A stretch of DNA of 64,000 nt, from contig NZ_JAJHJB010000004.1 in the NCBI RefSeq assembly GCF_020819555.1, positions 124,001-188,000 of the forward strand, read 5' to 3'. The notes beneath the pieces were generated by a model. That model was not told the origin of the DNA, did no database searches, and was given only the letters and a program-made list of their open reading frames with translations. The DNA is from Pelosinus baikalensis (GTDB lineage Bacteria > Bacillota > Negativicutes > DSM-13327). Below, piece by piece: positions 24,461-32,775 of the stretch (positions are counted from its first letter, which is position 1; each line of letters opens with the position of its first letter). The translations under genes and the position numbers were made by a program.

Positions 24461-25843
24461 GTGTTAGGATTAATGATCGCACTATTCTTTTTATGTATCT
24501 GCGGCTATGCTATTTTTAAAAAATATAAGGCCCAAACCGTATTATTAACAGGCGGTTTTGCCATGATGTCAGTTGCTATCCTTTTAGGAATGGGAGATAT
24601 TCTGCCTGTTAAGAATTCTACAGGAAGTCCTTGGTTTGACATGTTTCAGTTTGTTGCAGTTCTTGCATCGAAGCGAGCTGCAGAGATCGGTATGTTAATT
24701 ATGGTCGTTACTGGTTTTGCCCGCTACATGGACAAAATTGGTGCCAGCAGAGTGCTTGTTCATATTTGCATCAAGCCTCTGCAGGCTCTGCGGTCACCTT
24801 ATATCGTAATGGCCCTTGGCTTTATTATTGGTCAATGTTTACACCTTTTTATTGCCAGCGCTTCAGGTTTAGGTGTATTGCTAATGGTAACGATGTATCC
24901 GATTCTTATTAGCCTTGGGATCAGTCGGAATGGTGCTACTGCTGTAATTGGAACCACTTCTGCTATTGACCTGGGTCCTAGCTCAGGCAATACGGTACTG
25001 GCAGCAAAAACGGCTGGACTGCAAACCGTAGATTATTTCGTCACGTATCAGCTTCCAGTGGCTGTAGTTGTTATATTGGCCATTGCAGTAACTCATTATT
25101 TTGTACAGCGTTGGTTTGATAAAAAACATGAAGGTGGATTGGCTGCAGGGGTACCCCGGGAAGAGGAAAAAACAGATCATAAAAGTGATACAGAGCCTCT
25201 TCGTCCGTTGTGGTATGTATTTTTGCCAATTTTCCCAATGATATTAATTTTAGCATTTGGCTTTTTTAAGTTTCGAGGAATACACTTAGATATTATTCCT
25301 TGTATGTTTGTCAGTTTATTTATTTCTATGGTTTGTGAAGCTCTCACGACTCGGAATGTAAAGAAAGTTTTTGCAAGTATTCAAACTTTTTTTGATGGAA
25401 TGGGAAGTCAGTTTGCTACGGTTATTACATTAATTGTTGCTGGCGAGACACTAGCCCAAGGACTCACAGCCTTGGGTGCTATTGATACGCTAATCAATGT
25501 CACACAGTCAACAGGTTCTGGCAAAACAGTCATGGTCTTGGTTATGAGTGGGATTATTGCTGTTAGCTGCATTGTTATGGGATCGGGTAATGCCCCTTTC
25601 TTTGCTTTTTCAGCTTTTGCACCCCAAGTTGCGAAGAAATTAGGCTTTGATGCTGTGAATCTGCTTTTGCCCATGCAGCTTACTTCCAGCCTGGCTCGCG
25701 GCATATCACCCATTACAGCGGTAATTGTAGCGGTATGCGGTATTTCGGGAGCATCACCTTTTGAAGTAGTCAAGCGAACTGCTATTCCTATGGCAGTGGG
25801 ATTGCTTACCACCCAGATTATGACTTATATACTATTTGGGTAA
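24461..25843 (+). CDS. DcuC-family C4-dicarboxylate transporter
   Basis: 460 residues, about 12 membrane helices. The N-terminal ICGYAIFKKYKAQTVLLTGG and the central GQCLHLFIASASGLGVLLM and SSGNTVLAAKTAG fit DcuC/DcuD carriers (anaerobic succinate efflux or C4-dicarboxylate exchange). The start is a GTG at 24461 preceded by AGGAGG. It is followed 52 bp later by an M20 peptidase gene in the same direction, so a peptide- or amino-acid-linked acid may be the real cargo. Confidence 0.85.
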   Translation: MLGLMIALFFLCICGYAIFKKYKAQTVLLTGGFAMMSVAILLGMGDILPVKNSTGSPWFDMFQFVAVLASKRAAEIGMLIMVVTGFARYMDKIGASRVLVHICIKPLQALRSPYIVMALGFIIGQCLHLFIASASGLGVLLMVTMYPILISLGISRNGATAVIGTTSAIDLGPSSGNTVLAAKTAGLQTVDYFVTYQLPVAVVVILAIAVTHYFVQRWFDKKHEGGLAAGVPREEEKTDHKSDTEPLRPLWYVFLPIFPMILILAFGFFKFRGIHLDIIPCMFVSLFISMVCEALTTRNVKKVFASIQTFFDGMGSQFATVITLIVAGETLAQGLTALGAIDTLINVTQSTGSGKTVMVLVMSGIIAVSCIVMGSGNAPFFAFSAFAPQVAKKLGFDAVNLLLPMQLTSSLARGISPITAVIVAVCGISGASPFEVVKRTAIPMAVGLLTTQIMTYILFG

Positions 25844-25895
25844 CGAATCAAGCAGAAGGTAGAACATATACTGGAATCGAAGGTAGGGACAAAAA

Positions 25896-27017
25896 ATGGA
25901 ACAGTTTGATTTGGAACGGTATTTAAAAGAGCTAGAGTATCTTGTGAATATAGACAGCGGTTCAAAGAGTCTAGAAGGTGTTGCGCAAATCGGGGAGTAT
26001 TTTTCAGAGAAATTTAAAGCTGCAGGATGGAATATAAAAAAATATGACATCGCAACTGAGATTGCTCCTTGCATTGAAATTACCAATCGTGATACAGACC
26101 GCTTTGATATTTTACTTTTAGGACACATGGATACGGTATTTCCAGCGGGGACGGTTAAGGAAAGACCTTTTACAATAAAAGATGGAAAAGCATATGGTCC
26201 CGGTGTCATCGATATGAAATCCGGCTTGTTATCTGCCTATTATGCTTTAGATGGGCTGAAAGACCAAGAACTTTCGATATGTTTACTACTCAATAGCGAA
26301 GAGGAAATGGGATCAAGGCGGGTTCGTCCTTGGTTAGAGAAGGCAGCTGGTAAAAGTCGCTATGTATTTGTTTTGGAAGCTGCGAGAGAAAATGGTGATT
26401 TAGTCTTGACGCGAAAAGGGCTTGGGCGATATACTTTTGAGTTTCATGGTGTAGCGGCTCACGCTGGTGTTGCCCCACAAAATGGTATAAGTGCCATTTT
26501 GGAACTAGGGCACTGGATTGTTGCTCTTCATGGCCTGACTGATTTTTCTTCGGGCCTTACACTCAATGTAGGCACAGTTGTAGGTGGTACAACCGCGAAT
26601 GTGGTAGCCGACTACGCTAAAGCAGAATTGGATTTTAGGGTTGCTGATATGAGTCAGGTACATATCATAGAGCAAAAAATTGATTCATTACTGGCACATG
26701 CAAAAACATCTGGTGTTAAGATCGGAGTCTCTGGCGGTATGACTCGGCCACCGTTGAACCCTACGGAAGAAACCCAAAAGATTTGCAGATTGGCAGAAAC
26801 CATTGGCAAAGAGGTAGATATGAGGGTTCATTGGGCTAAGACGGGCGGCGGTTCGGATGGAAATTTTTCAGCAGCCTTAGGTGTGCCGACTATTGATGGA
26901 TTAGGACCAGTCGGCGGCAATGCTCATGGTATTCACGAGTATATGCTTATCGAGTCTGTAGAGCCGCGGATTCATTTGCTAAGGAGAATGATTAAAGAGG
27001 CCGTAAAAGTAAAATAG
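25896..27017 (+). CDS. M20-family metallopeptidase (glutamate carboxypeptidase-like)
   Basis: 373 residues. The metal-site motifs are in order: LLLGHMDTVFP near residue 75, GPGVIDMKSG near 107, NSEEEMGS near 132, VLEAARENGDLVLTRKG near 155, and a C-terminal GGNAHGIHEY His. A dimerisation domain is inserted between. The layout is closest to CPG2-like carboxypeptidases that release C-terminal glutamate. No signal peptide; cytoplasmic. It is probably cotranscribed with the dcuC-like gene. Confidence 0.87.
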   Translation: MEQFDLERYLKELEYLVNIDSGSKSLEGVAQIGEYFSEKFKAAGWNIKKYDIATEIAPCIEITNRDTDRFDILLLGHMDTVFPAGTVKERPFTIKDGKAYGPGVIDMKSGLLSAYYALDGLKDQELSICLLLNSEEEMGSRRVRPWLEKAAGKSRYVFVLEAARENGDLVLTRKGLGRYTFEFHGVAAHAGVAPQNGISAILELGHWIVALHGLTDFSSGLTLNVGTVVGGTTANVVADYAKAELDFRVADMSQVHIIEQKIDSLLAHAKTSGVKIGVSGGMTRPPLNPTEETQKICRLAETIGKEVDMRVHWAKTGGGSDGNFSAALGVPTIDGLGPVGGNAHGIHEYMLIESVEPRIHLLRRMIKEAVKVK

Positions 27018-27041
27018 TGCATTTTCCTGCTAGCGATAGTA

Positions 27042-27086
27042 AAGCCCCCGCAATATCCTCGATAGGGTATATATTGCGGGGGCTTA
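27042..27086 (+). terminator. Rho-independent terminator after M20 gene
   Basis: AAGCCCCCGCAATAT...ATATTGCGGGGGCTT forms a long GC-rich stem with a weak T-run. Confidence 0.75.
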
Positions 27087-27186
27087 CTATATAGATGATT
27101 TTTTTGAATAAAGAATATATAATATAAGTCATATGATAAGATTGCTTTCAAAGATGTAATGGATAAAGATTCAGGAGATTGATGGA

Positions 27187-27927
27187 ATGAAGAACCTTTT
27201 GGTATTGCCACAATTACGATGTTCCTTTGAAAAAGAACTGCCGGATACACAAGTGCTGCTTGTCGCGGGGGGAAGGAAACCAGCATCTGACTGGCTGATT
27301 CAGGCCGCTGACCAGTTTCCAGTTTGGTGTGTAGATAGCGGTATTGATAGTTGTTACGCGAATCACATTATTCCCGAGCGGCTCATTGGTGATGGTGATA
27401 GTGCCACATCTCAGGGATGGGCTTGGGGGGAGAGCTTGGGAATCCCTGTGGAGGTCTATCCGGCAGAAAAGAACTTGACGGATTTACAACTGGCATTACA
27501 AAGGGTGGGAGTGGTTCATGGACATGCAGCAGTCACTATAACTGGCGTATGGGGAGGCCGCTTCGATCATACCTTTAGTAATATCCATTCATTAAAGGGC
27601 TGTGAAGATTTTGGGATACGGGGTTGTTGCGCTGCAGATGAAAAAGAGGTACTGATCTTATTAAAAGGTAAGGATTCTGTATGTATAGAAACGGCTGCGC
27701 CTCCAGAAGTAGTTTCTTTACTCCCGTTATCTACGGAATGTACGGATGTATCGATTGAGGGTGTTCACTGGCCCTTAGCCAATGTTACATTGCGTGATGC
27801 CCTGCCTTATGCTGTCAGTAATCGCCCCAATGAAATGAACAGGGAAATTCGCGTTTCGATAGGAACAGGTTGGTTAGGGATCTATTTATGCTGGAAAGGA
27901 GATGAGTGTTATGGAAGCAGCTTTTAG
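27187..27927 (+). CDS. Thiamine diphosphokinase
   Basis: 246 residues. The TPK catalytic domain shows VLLVAGGRKP near residue 20, VDSGIDSC and LIGDGDSAT near residues 50-72, AEKNLTDLQLAL near 95, and GVWGGRFDHTFSN near 120; these bind thiamine and ATP. It converts thiamine to thiamine diphosphate. It overlaps the ThiT gene, giving an uptake-and-activation pair. No TPP riboswitch is visible in the 100 bp upstream, which is unusual for thiamine genes. Confidence 0.88.
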   Translation: MKNLLVLPQLRCSFEKELPDTQVLLVAGGRKPASDWLIQAADQFPVWCVDSGIDSCYANHIIPERLIGDGDSATSQGWAWGESLGIPVEVYPAEKNLTDLQLALQRVGVVHGHAAVTITGVWGGRFDHTFSNIHSLKGCEDFGIRGCCAADEKEVLILLKGKDSVCIETAAPPEVVSLLPLSTECTDVSIEGVHWPLANVTLRDALPYAVSNRPNEMNREIRVSIGTGWLGIYLCWKGDECYGSSF

Positions 27928-28564
27928 TAAGAATATAGCAATGATATTTGAACAGCCTACCAGTGTTTTTGCCCTAGCAGCTATGGTGGCATTGATTCTA
28001 GCTTTTGCATACATAAAAAAAGTAAAACTGAATACATCGATGATGGTTCATATTGGCTTAATGCTTGCATTGACCGTCATTTTGCATACTTTCCGCTTGT
28101 ACCATATGCCCCAGGGGGGCAGTGTAACCTTAGGAGCAATGATTCCTCTTTTACTGATTGCCTTTCGCTATGGACCGGTTGTCGGGTATCTGGCGGGATT
28201 TACCTATGGTCTGCTTAATTTACTCCAAGATCCTTATATCCTGCATCCTGTTCAAGTCCTTTTTGATTATCCCCTGCCATATATGGCACTTGGTCTGGCA
28301 GGCTATTTTAAAGATCGAATGCTGTTGGGAGCCATTGTCGGCAGTTGTGGTCGATTTATTTGTCATTTTATATCTGGGGTAGTTTTCTTTGCCAGCTATG
28401 CGCCGCCTGGAACATCTCCCTATTGGTATTCCTTGGTGTTTAATGCCACCTATCTTTTACCGGAGTTGATGATCTGCCTGCTCATCTTACGTGTACTGCC
28501 AGTGAAGCGTTTGCTGCTTCAAATGAGAAATAGTGAAAATTATGTGTCAGGCTATGGACGGTGA
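27911..28564 (+). CDS. thiT: ECF thiamine transporter S component
   Basis: 217 residues, six membrane helices. ThiT hallmarks are the helix-1/loop segment with LALTVILHTFRLYHMPQGGSV and the following GAMIPLLLIAFRYGP and LLNLLQDPYILHPVQVLFDY. It binds thiamine and needs the shared ECF ATPase/T module, which is not in the window. The ATG at 27911 gives proper spacing from AGGAG; the ATG at 27902 is too close. It overlaps the TPK gene end by 17 bp. Confidence 0.88.
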   Translation: MEAAFSKNIAMIFEQPTSVFALAAMVALILAFAYIKKVKLNTSMMVHIGLMLALTVILHTFRLYHMPQGGSVTLGAMIPLLLIAFRYGPVVGYLAGFTYGLLNLLQDPYILHPVQVLFDYPLPYMALGLAGYFKDRMLLGAIVGSCGRFICHFISGVVFFASYAPPGTSPYWYSLVFNATYLLPELMICLLILRVLPVKRLLLQMRNSENYVSGYGR

Positions 28565-28620
28565 ATTTAAGAGAGATTAACTGGTTCGTGGCAAAGTGTT
28601 GACGATTTATAGAAAATAAT

Positions 28621-28666
28621 AAATTCCTGCAAGAACTTTAAAGAGAACTTGCAGGAATTTTGTATA
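28621..28666 (+). terminator. Rho-independent terminator after thiT
   Basis: AAATTCCTGCAAG...CTTGCAGGAATTTTG. The stem sequence is shared with three other terminators in the window. Confidence 0.82.
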
Positions 28667-28820
28667 TTAGTGGGAAATTAAGAAAGAAAAGTAATTACAA
28701 CATCTATTTACTTCTACGTTACCAATGGGTTACACCAATCGAAGTGGGACTATTATGTCTAGTAAGTTAGAAGGCCCTTGCATGTCAGCCATATATGGGT
28801 ATTGAGGAGTTGATTGTTCT

Positions 28821-30176
28821 GTGAACATAGCAAAGAGCGAAACCAAAGAATTATTGGCAGCTCTAAAAATTACCTTGCCAATTATTCAAGAACTTCTTCC
28901 ATTGGATATTATGTTTGGTATTACTGACCAGGAAAAATTTATTTACTATTTGCCTGGCAAAGAGATTGATATAAAACTTCCGCTAGGAGCGCCTATCCCG
29001 CAAAGTGCAGGGTTTAGGAAAGTGCTAGAAATAGGGCAGGCTTCCAGCATCAATGTGGAGAAGGAAGCATATGGGGTAGCTTTTAAGTCAAATTCTCTCC
29101 CGATAAAGGATGAAGATGGAACGATCACTGGTGTGATTGCATTGGGGATCAGTCTGCTAAATCAGGAGATTATTAGCCATGCAGCTCAAGCCTTGGATGG
29201 ATTTTTTTCATTAGATAATGAATGGCATTTTTCATATGCAAATCGAGTAGCTATGGAATATGCTGCCAGATATGCATCTCTAAATGTAGCGCAGCAGCTG
29301 ATCGGTAAATACATATGGGATATTGTCCCTAAAACCCCGATGTTCTTTGAGAATATAACGAAAGTTAAAAAGACAAGAACTCCTGTGCACTTTGAAATTT
29401 TTTCGCAATTCGGACAGCAGTGGATGAGTGTGAATATCTATCCCTTATCGGATGGAGGATTAACCGTTTATTTTCGTAATATCGATGAACAAAAAAGAAT
29501 TCAGCGAGAAATGGCTCGACTCGAGCAACTACACTTAGTAGGGGAAATGGCAGCCGGTATATCACACGAAATCAGAAATCCTATGACCACGGTTCGCGGG
29601 TATTTGCAAATGCTTAAGGTCAAGGATCGGCTCCTTGACTTTAGTGAGCAGTTTGATCTGATGATTGAAGAATTAGATCGGGCCAATCAAATTATTTCAG
29701 AGTTTTTATCTTTGGCCAACAATAAAATCGTTGTGCGCACACCCATCAATTTGGTAGAACTTATTAAAGCAATATTACCTTTGATAGAATCGGATGCCCG
29801 CCTTTTAGGGCAAAATGTAAAAACGCAGCTGCAAAAAATTCCAATGGCTTTGTTAGATCCAAGAGAAATACGTCAGTTAATATTGAATCTAGTACGTAAT
29901 GCCTTTGAATCAATGCAATCAGGAGGGACTCTAACAATTCGGATTTATAAAAATAATGATAAGATCGTATTTGCCGTACAAGATGAGGGATCTGGAATTC
30001 CAGAGGAGATACGATCCAAACTAGGAACTCCATTTCTTACTACAAAGGAAAAGGGAACTGGTCTTGGCCTTGCAACGTGTTATAGTATTGCAAAAAGGCA
30101 TGATGCTACGATTGACTTCACGACGGGTGATTCAGGAACTACTTTTTATTTGTATATAAAAGAGTGTGAGGGATAA
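28821..30176 (+). CDS. PAS-type sensor histidine kinase, sporulation-kinase-like
   Basis: 451 residues, no membrane helix. An N-terminal sensor region (residues 1-~115, GVIALGISL end) is followed by a PAS domain (~120-225), the H-box GISHEIRNPMTTVRGYLQML near residue 250, and an HATPase domain with N, G1 and G2 boxes (LNLVRNAFESM, VQDEGSGIP, TKEKGTGLGLATCYSI). The H-box is of the KinA/KinE phosphorelay type, and no response regulator is adjacent; both suggest a Spo0F-type orphan kinase. The start is a GTG. Confidence 0.85.
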   Translation: MNIAKSETKELLAALKITLPIIQELLPLDIMFGITDQEKFIYYLPGKEIDIKLPLGAPIPQSAGFRKVLEIGQASSINVEKEAYGVAFKSNSLPIKDEDGTITGVIALGISLLNQEIISHAAQALDGFFSLDNEWHFSYANRVAMEYAARYASLNVAQQLIGKYIWDIVPKTPMFFENITKVKKTRTPVHFEIFSQFGQQWMSVNIYPLSDGGLTVYFRNIDEQKRIQREMARLEQLHLVGEMAAGISHEIRNPMTTVRGYLQMLKVKDRLLDFSEQFDLMIEELDRANQIISEFLSLANNKIVVRTPINLVELIKAILPLIESDARLLGQNVKTQLQKIPMALLDPREIRQLILNLVRNAFESMQSGGTLTIRIYKNNDKIVFAVQDEGSGIPEEIRSKLGTPFLTTKEKGTGLGLATCYSIAKRHDATIDFTTGDSGTTFYLYIKECEG

Positions 30177-30227
30177 AGACAGAAGCAAGCTGCTAGGACT
30201 TAGCATTAGTTAGTGTTGTAATAAAAA

Positions 30228-30275
30228 TGCCCCCAATCGTAGTTTTTTTATTCTACGACTGGGGGTACTTTTTAT
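30228..30275 (+). terminator. Rho-independent terminator after kinase gene
   Basis: GCCCCCAATCGTAG...CTACGACTGGGGGTACTTTTT: a long stem with a T-run. Confidence 0.85.
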
Positions 30276-30330
30276 TCATTTCCAATTTATTGGTTCAGCT
30301 TACGATTAGGTAGACGTTTTTTTATTTTCA

Positions 30331-30430
30331 GCCCGTTTAAAAAAGAATCTTAAAAGAATTTATATAAGTAGAAGTCGATATACAGGAAAAAAATAATTGA
30401 TAAAAAGAGTTCCTTGGCTATATCGATTTC
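30331..30430 (+). repeat. Sigma-tail/stem-loop element, copy 1
   Basis: It begins CCCGTTTAAAAAAG and continues with TATATAAGT, then TCGATATA, which pairs with TATATCGA about 45 nt later. In one frame it reads RLKKNLKRIYISRSRYTGKK then stop, matching the C-terminus of the sigma factor encoded at 32114. It lies directly upstream of the first PL9-like gene. Copies at 31798 and 32579. Confidence 0.75.
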
Positions 30431-30455
30431 AAAATAATAGAAAGGTTGTGTAAAA

Positions 30456-31454
30456 ATGTCTACTTATAATGTAACGACTTATACCCAATTAAAAAGTGCG
30501 GTGGCTTCTGCCACATCTGGTGACACAATTTATATTGGAGCGTCCATTACTTGTTCTGCGCAAATCGTAATGAGTACCAGCGGTGTAACCCTAAAGGCAG
30601 CAACGGGAGTAACACCTGTTTTAGATTTTTCCGCTATCGGAAGCATTAATTCAGGTTCAAAGGGGATTGGGATCTATGTAACTGGTAGCAATAATACCAT
30701 TTATGGTCTTATTATTCAAAATGCCGGGGATAATGGAATAAAGATTGAAGGAGCTAGTAATACGGTGCAAAACTGCATCTTCCGCTATAACGGAGATACT
30801 GGTCTACAGATATCCAAGTCTACAGCTAAAAATAATACAATAAAGTATTGTGATTCCTATAGAAATTGTGATACAGCAACAAGCGGCGGAAATGCGGATG
30901 GTTTTGCATGCAAATTGAGTGCGGGCACAGGCAATCAATTCATCGGATGCCGAGGTTTTCAAAATTCTGACGATGGTTGGGATAGCTACGATATGAATAA
31001 TGATGTTACATATACAGATTGCATTACTTGGCATAACGGAGACGCCAGTATAACTACTTATGCAGGCAACGGTAATGGGTTCAAACTTGGGTCTAAAGGC
31101 GGTAATGGAAAACGAACTATGACTCGCTGTATCGCTTGGGATACTCAATATAATGGAAAAAAAGGGTTTGACCAAAACAATGGTATTGGTGCTACAACAT
31201 TAACAAATTGTCTATCCTTTGACAATGTTATAGGCTACCAGTTAGACGACGCATCTAGCCTTGTCATGAAGAATTGTCGAGAGTTCAATTGCGACAGTGA
31301 TGAGCTGCCATCCGGTGTTTCTGTTACGAAGATTACTGATACAACAAAACAAGCTTCCATTCGGAGTGCGGTCAAGACTGCATGTAACAAAATTTTATCC
31401 AATTGCGAAAATAATATTATTACAGGAGCGATCACTTTAGATATATGGGACTAA
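30456..31454 (+). CDS. PL9-like right-handed beta-helix protein (pectate lyase family)
   Basis: 332 residues, no signal peptide. The parallel beta-helix rungs are clear (NTIYGLIIQNAGDNGIKIEG and following). The PL9 core is present: NADGFACKLSAGTGNQFIGC near residue 150, NSDDGWDSYD near 175 (calcium-binding Asp residues) and GNGFKLGSKGG near 210, whose Lys fits the catalytic base. The family cleaves polygalacturonate by beta-elimination. Absence of a signal peptide is odd for a pectinase. A conserved element shared with the sigma operon sits just upstream. Confidence 0.82.
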   Translation: MSTYNVTTYTQLKSAVASATSGDTIYIGASITCSAQIVMSTSGVTLKAATGVTPVLDFSAIGSINSGSKGIGIYVTGSNNTIYGLIIQNAGDNGIKIEGASNTVQNCIFRYNGDTGLQISKSTAKNNTIKYCDSYRNCDTATSGGNADGFACKLSAGTGNQFIGCRGFQNSDDGWDSYDMNNDVTYTDCITWHNGDASITTYAGNGNGFKLGSKGGNGKRTMTRCIAWDTQYNGKKGFDQNNGIGATTLTNCLSFDNVIGYQLDDASSLVMKNCREFNCDSDELPSGVSVTKITDTTKQASIRSAVKTACNKILSNCENNIITGAITLDIWD

Positions 31455-31490
31455 TATCCAGAAAATGTTTATTACTGGTGCTTGCAACTT

Positions 31491-31518
31491 GCCTCTGGCT
31501 TCGGCTGGGGGCTTTTAT
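31491..31518 (+). terminator. TTCG-tetraloop terminator after PL9-like gene 1
   Basis: GCCTCTGGC-TTCG-GCTGGGGGC forms a 9-bp stem with several G-U pairs, followed by TTTTATTT. Confidence 0.65.
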
Positions 31519-31724
31519 TTGTTTATAAGACCAGCTTACAAGAATATGATTAAATCATGTCTAAGAGGCTAATGAATCGATAGCAACAGTCAATGTAGCT
31601 TTTTGATTCATGAAATCACCTTTTGGTGCAAAGCGAATTGAAATAAAAGGGAAAAATGGGATTTTATCTTATATAATGATAATGTTGCAAAATTGCTTGA
31701 ACATTAAAAAGGAGGAATGGATAA

Positions 31725-31831
31725 TAAAAATTTGACTGATACCGAAGTTGGCTTGCCATAAATACTGGGAAAAAATATTTTCGTAATCATGGATTGATCC
31801 GTTTAAAAAAGCGTCTTTAAACAATGTATAT
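31725..31831 (+). pseudogene. Decayed 3' end of a sigma-factor gene
   Basis: The DNA from about 31730 to the element at 31798 aligns with the sigma gene's HTH end. One frame reads NLTDTEVGLP (compare NFSQTETAATLG), and after a frameshift RNHGLIRLKKRL (compare RNRGLARLKKKL). This suggests tandem duplication and decay of the sigma gene. Seen by eye only. Confidence 0.45.
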
Positions 31832-31895
31832 AAGTAAAAGCCGATATACGCGAAACATAATCAAATCATAAGATTTTTTGATTATATTGGCTTTG
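31798..31895 (+). repeat. Sigma-tail/stem-loop element, copy 2
   Basis: CCGTTTAAAAAAG, TATATAAGT, then AAAGCCGATATA, which pairs with TATATTGGCTTT near 31893 (one G-U pair). It lies upstream of the 66-residue ORF and the sigma gene. See copies at 30331 and 32579. Confidence 0.75.
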
Positions 31896-31928
31896 CAAAA
31901 AGCATTAAAAATTTAGGAGGCGATTTAG

Positions 31929-32129
31929 ATGGTATACAATCAAGATTTACCTAGATACAATGCGGCAGATATCACGGAAAGCTTTAGGGGATGGAAAGAA
32001 AAACAGAATATTGCCACTAATGGTGCAAATATTGCTGAAAATATTAAAATTGCATGCACAATGAATAAAGCGTCTTTTAACGGTATTACGAATAGTAGAA
32101 TTACAGAAAAAGCATGGGGACAGCGTTAG
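31929..32129 (+). CDS. 66-residue hypothetical protein, sigma-operon leader gene
   Basis: A small hydrophilic protein starting MVYNQDLPRYNAADITESF, with no recognised domain and no membrane segment. AGGAGG lies 8 nt upstream of the ATG. Its 3' end overlaps the start of the sigma gene by 16 bp, so the two are translationally coupled. Such a partner could be an anti-sigma factor or a co-factor; this is position-based inference only. A conserved stem-loop element lies upstream. Confidence 0.6.
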   Translation: MVYNQDLPRYNAADITESFRGWKEKQNIATNGANIAENIKIACTMNKASFNGITNSRITEKAWGQR

Positions 32130-32647
32130 ATTTTGCACCACTAGTGCGTAAATATACTTGGAATAAATCGGAGGATGTAAGAGCAGAAGCATGGTTAGCA
32201 GTAGTGGAGGCAACAAAATTATATGATTCAACTAAGGGAATACCATTTGCTGGCTTTGTAAAAAGCAGAGTCAAATATTCAGTTTGGAATATGCTTAGAA
32301 AGCAACATAGACAATGGGAGCATGAAGTGGATTTGGAAAGTAACGAAAATAATGAAGAAAACAGTTTAATTGATATATTATCGAGTGGCACAAATGTTTC
32401 GGATGAGGTCGAACAGATATTTCTGATGGAAGAATTACGAGAAGCTATTAATATGTTACCCGAACGTCAGCGTGTTGCTGTAATTAAAACGGTGGTTTGT
32501 AACTTTAGCCAAACTGAAACCGCAGCTACATTGGGAGTAACGCCACAAGCAATATATAATTTGCGAAATCGTGGGCTAGCCCGTTTAAAAAAGAAACTTG
32601 AAAGAATGTATATAAGTGAAAGCCAATATACAGGACAAAACAATTGA
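32114..32647 (+). CDS. Small sigma-70-family sigma factor
   Basis: 177 residues. Residues ~10-65 resemble region 2 (AWLAVVEATKLYDSTKGIPFAGFVKSRVKYSV, the YDxxKGxxFxxF pattern). Residues ~110-168 are region 4 with HTH (MLPERQRVAVIKTVV, then FSQTETAATLGVTPQAIYNL). It lacks regions 1 and 3, like ECF or TcdR/UviA-type factors. It overlaps the 66-residue ORF. Its last ~23 codons are part of the repeated element found before both PL9-like genes, so it may direct transcription of this cassette, including itself (inference). Confidence 0.78.
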   Translation: MGTALDFAPLVRKYTWNKSEDVRAEAWLAVVEATKLYDSTKGIPFAGFVKSRVKYSVWNMLRKQHRQWEHEVDLESNENNEENSLIDILSSGTNVSDEVEQIFLMEELREAINMLPERQRVAVIKTVVCNFSQTETAATLGVTPQAIYNLRNRGLARLKKKLERMYISESQYTGQNN

Positions 32648-32680
32648 TGAAAGTTTCCTAGACTATATTGGATTATTGAA
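32579..32680 (+). repeat. Sigma-tail/stem-loop element, copy 3
   Basis: It overlaps the last codons of the sigma gene: CCCGTTTAAAAAAG, TATATAAGT, then GCCAATATA, which pairs with TATATTGG near 32665. Compared with the other copies the stem keeps pairing although its sequence changes. It precedes the second PL9-like gene. Confidence 0.75.
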
Positions 32681-32703
32681 AGTTATAAGGAGGTGGCGCT
32701 TAG

Positions 32704-32733
32704 ATGCGTATATTAAGAAATGTTAAGAACTAG
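32704..32733 (+). CDS. 9-residue leader ORF upstream of PL9-like gene 2
   Basis: ATG at 32704 encodes MRILRNVKN, behind AGGAGG. The DNA around it (AGGAGG...TTAGATG) resembles the start region of the 66-residue ORF, so it is probably the decayed start of a duplicate. Confidence 0.2.
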   Translation: MRILRNVKN

Positions 32734-32775
32734 TTTCTTTTTTAACTTAAATAAAAAACTGTAGGAGTGTTAATT

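Noticed and set aside
27087..27186. TPP riboswitch upstream of thiamine kinase
   Set aside because: The conserved CTGAGA and ACCTGAT...GGGA segments are absent.
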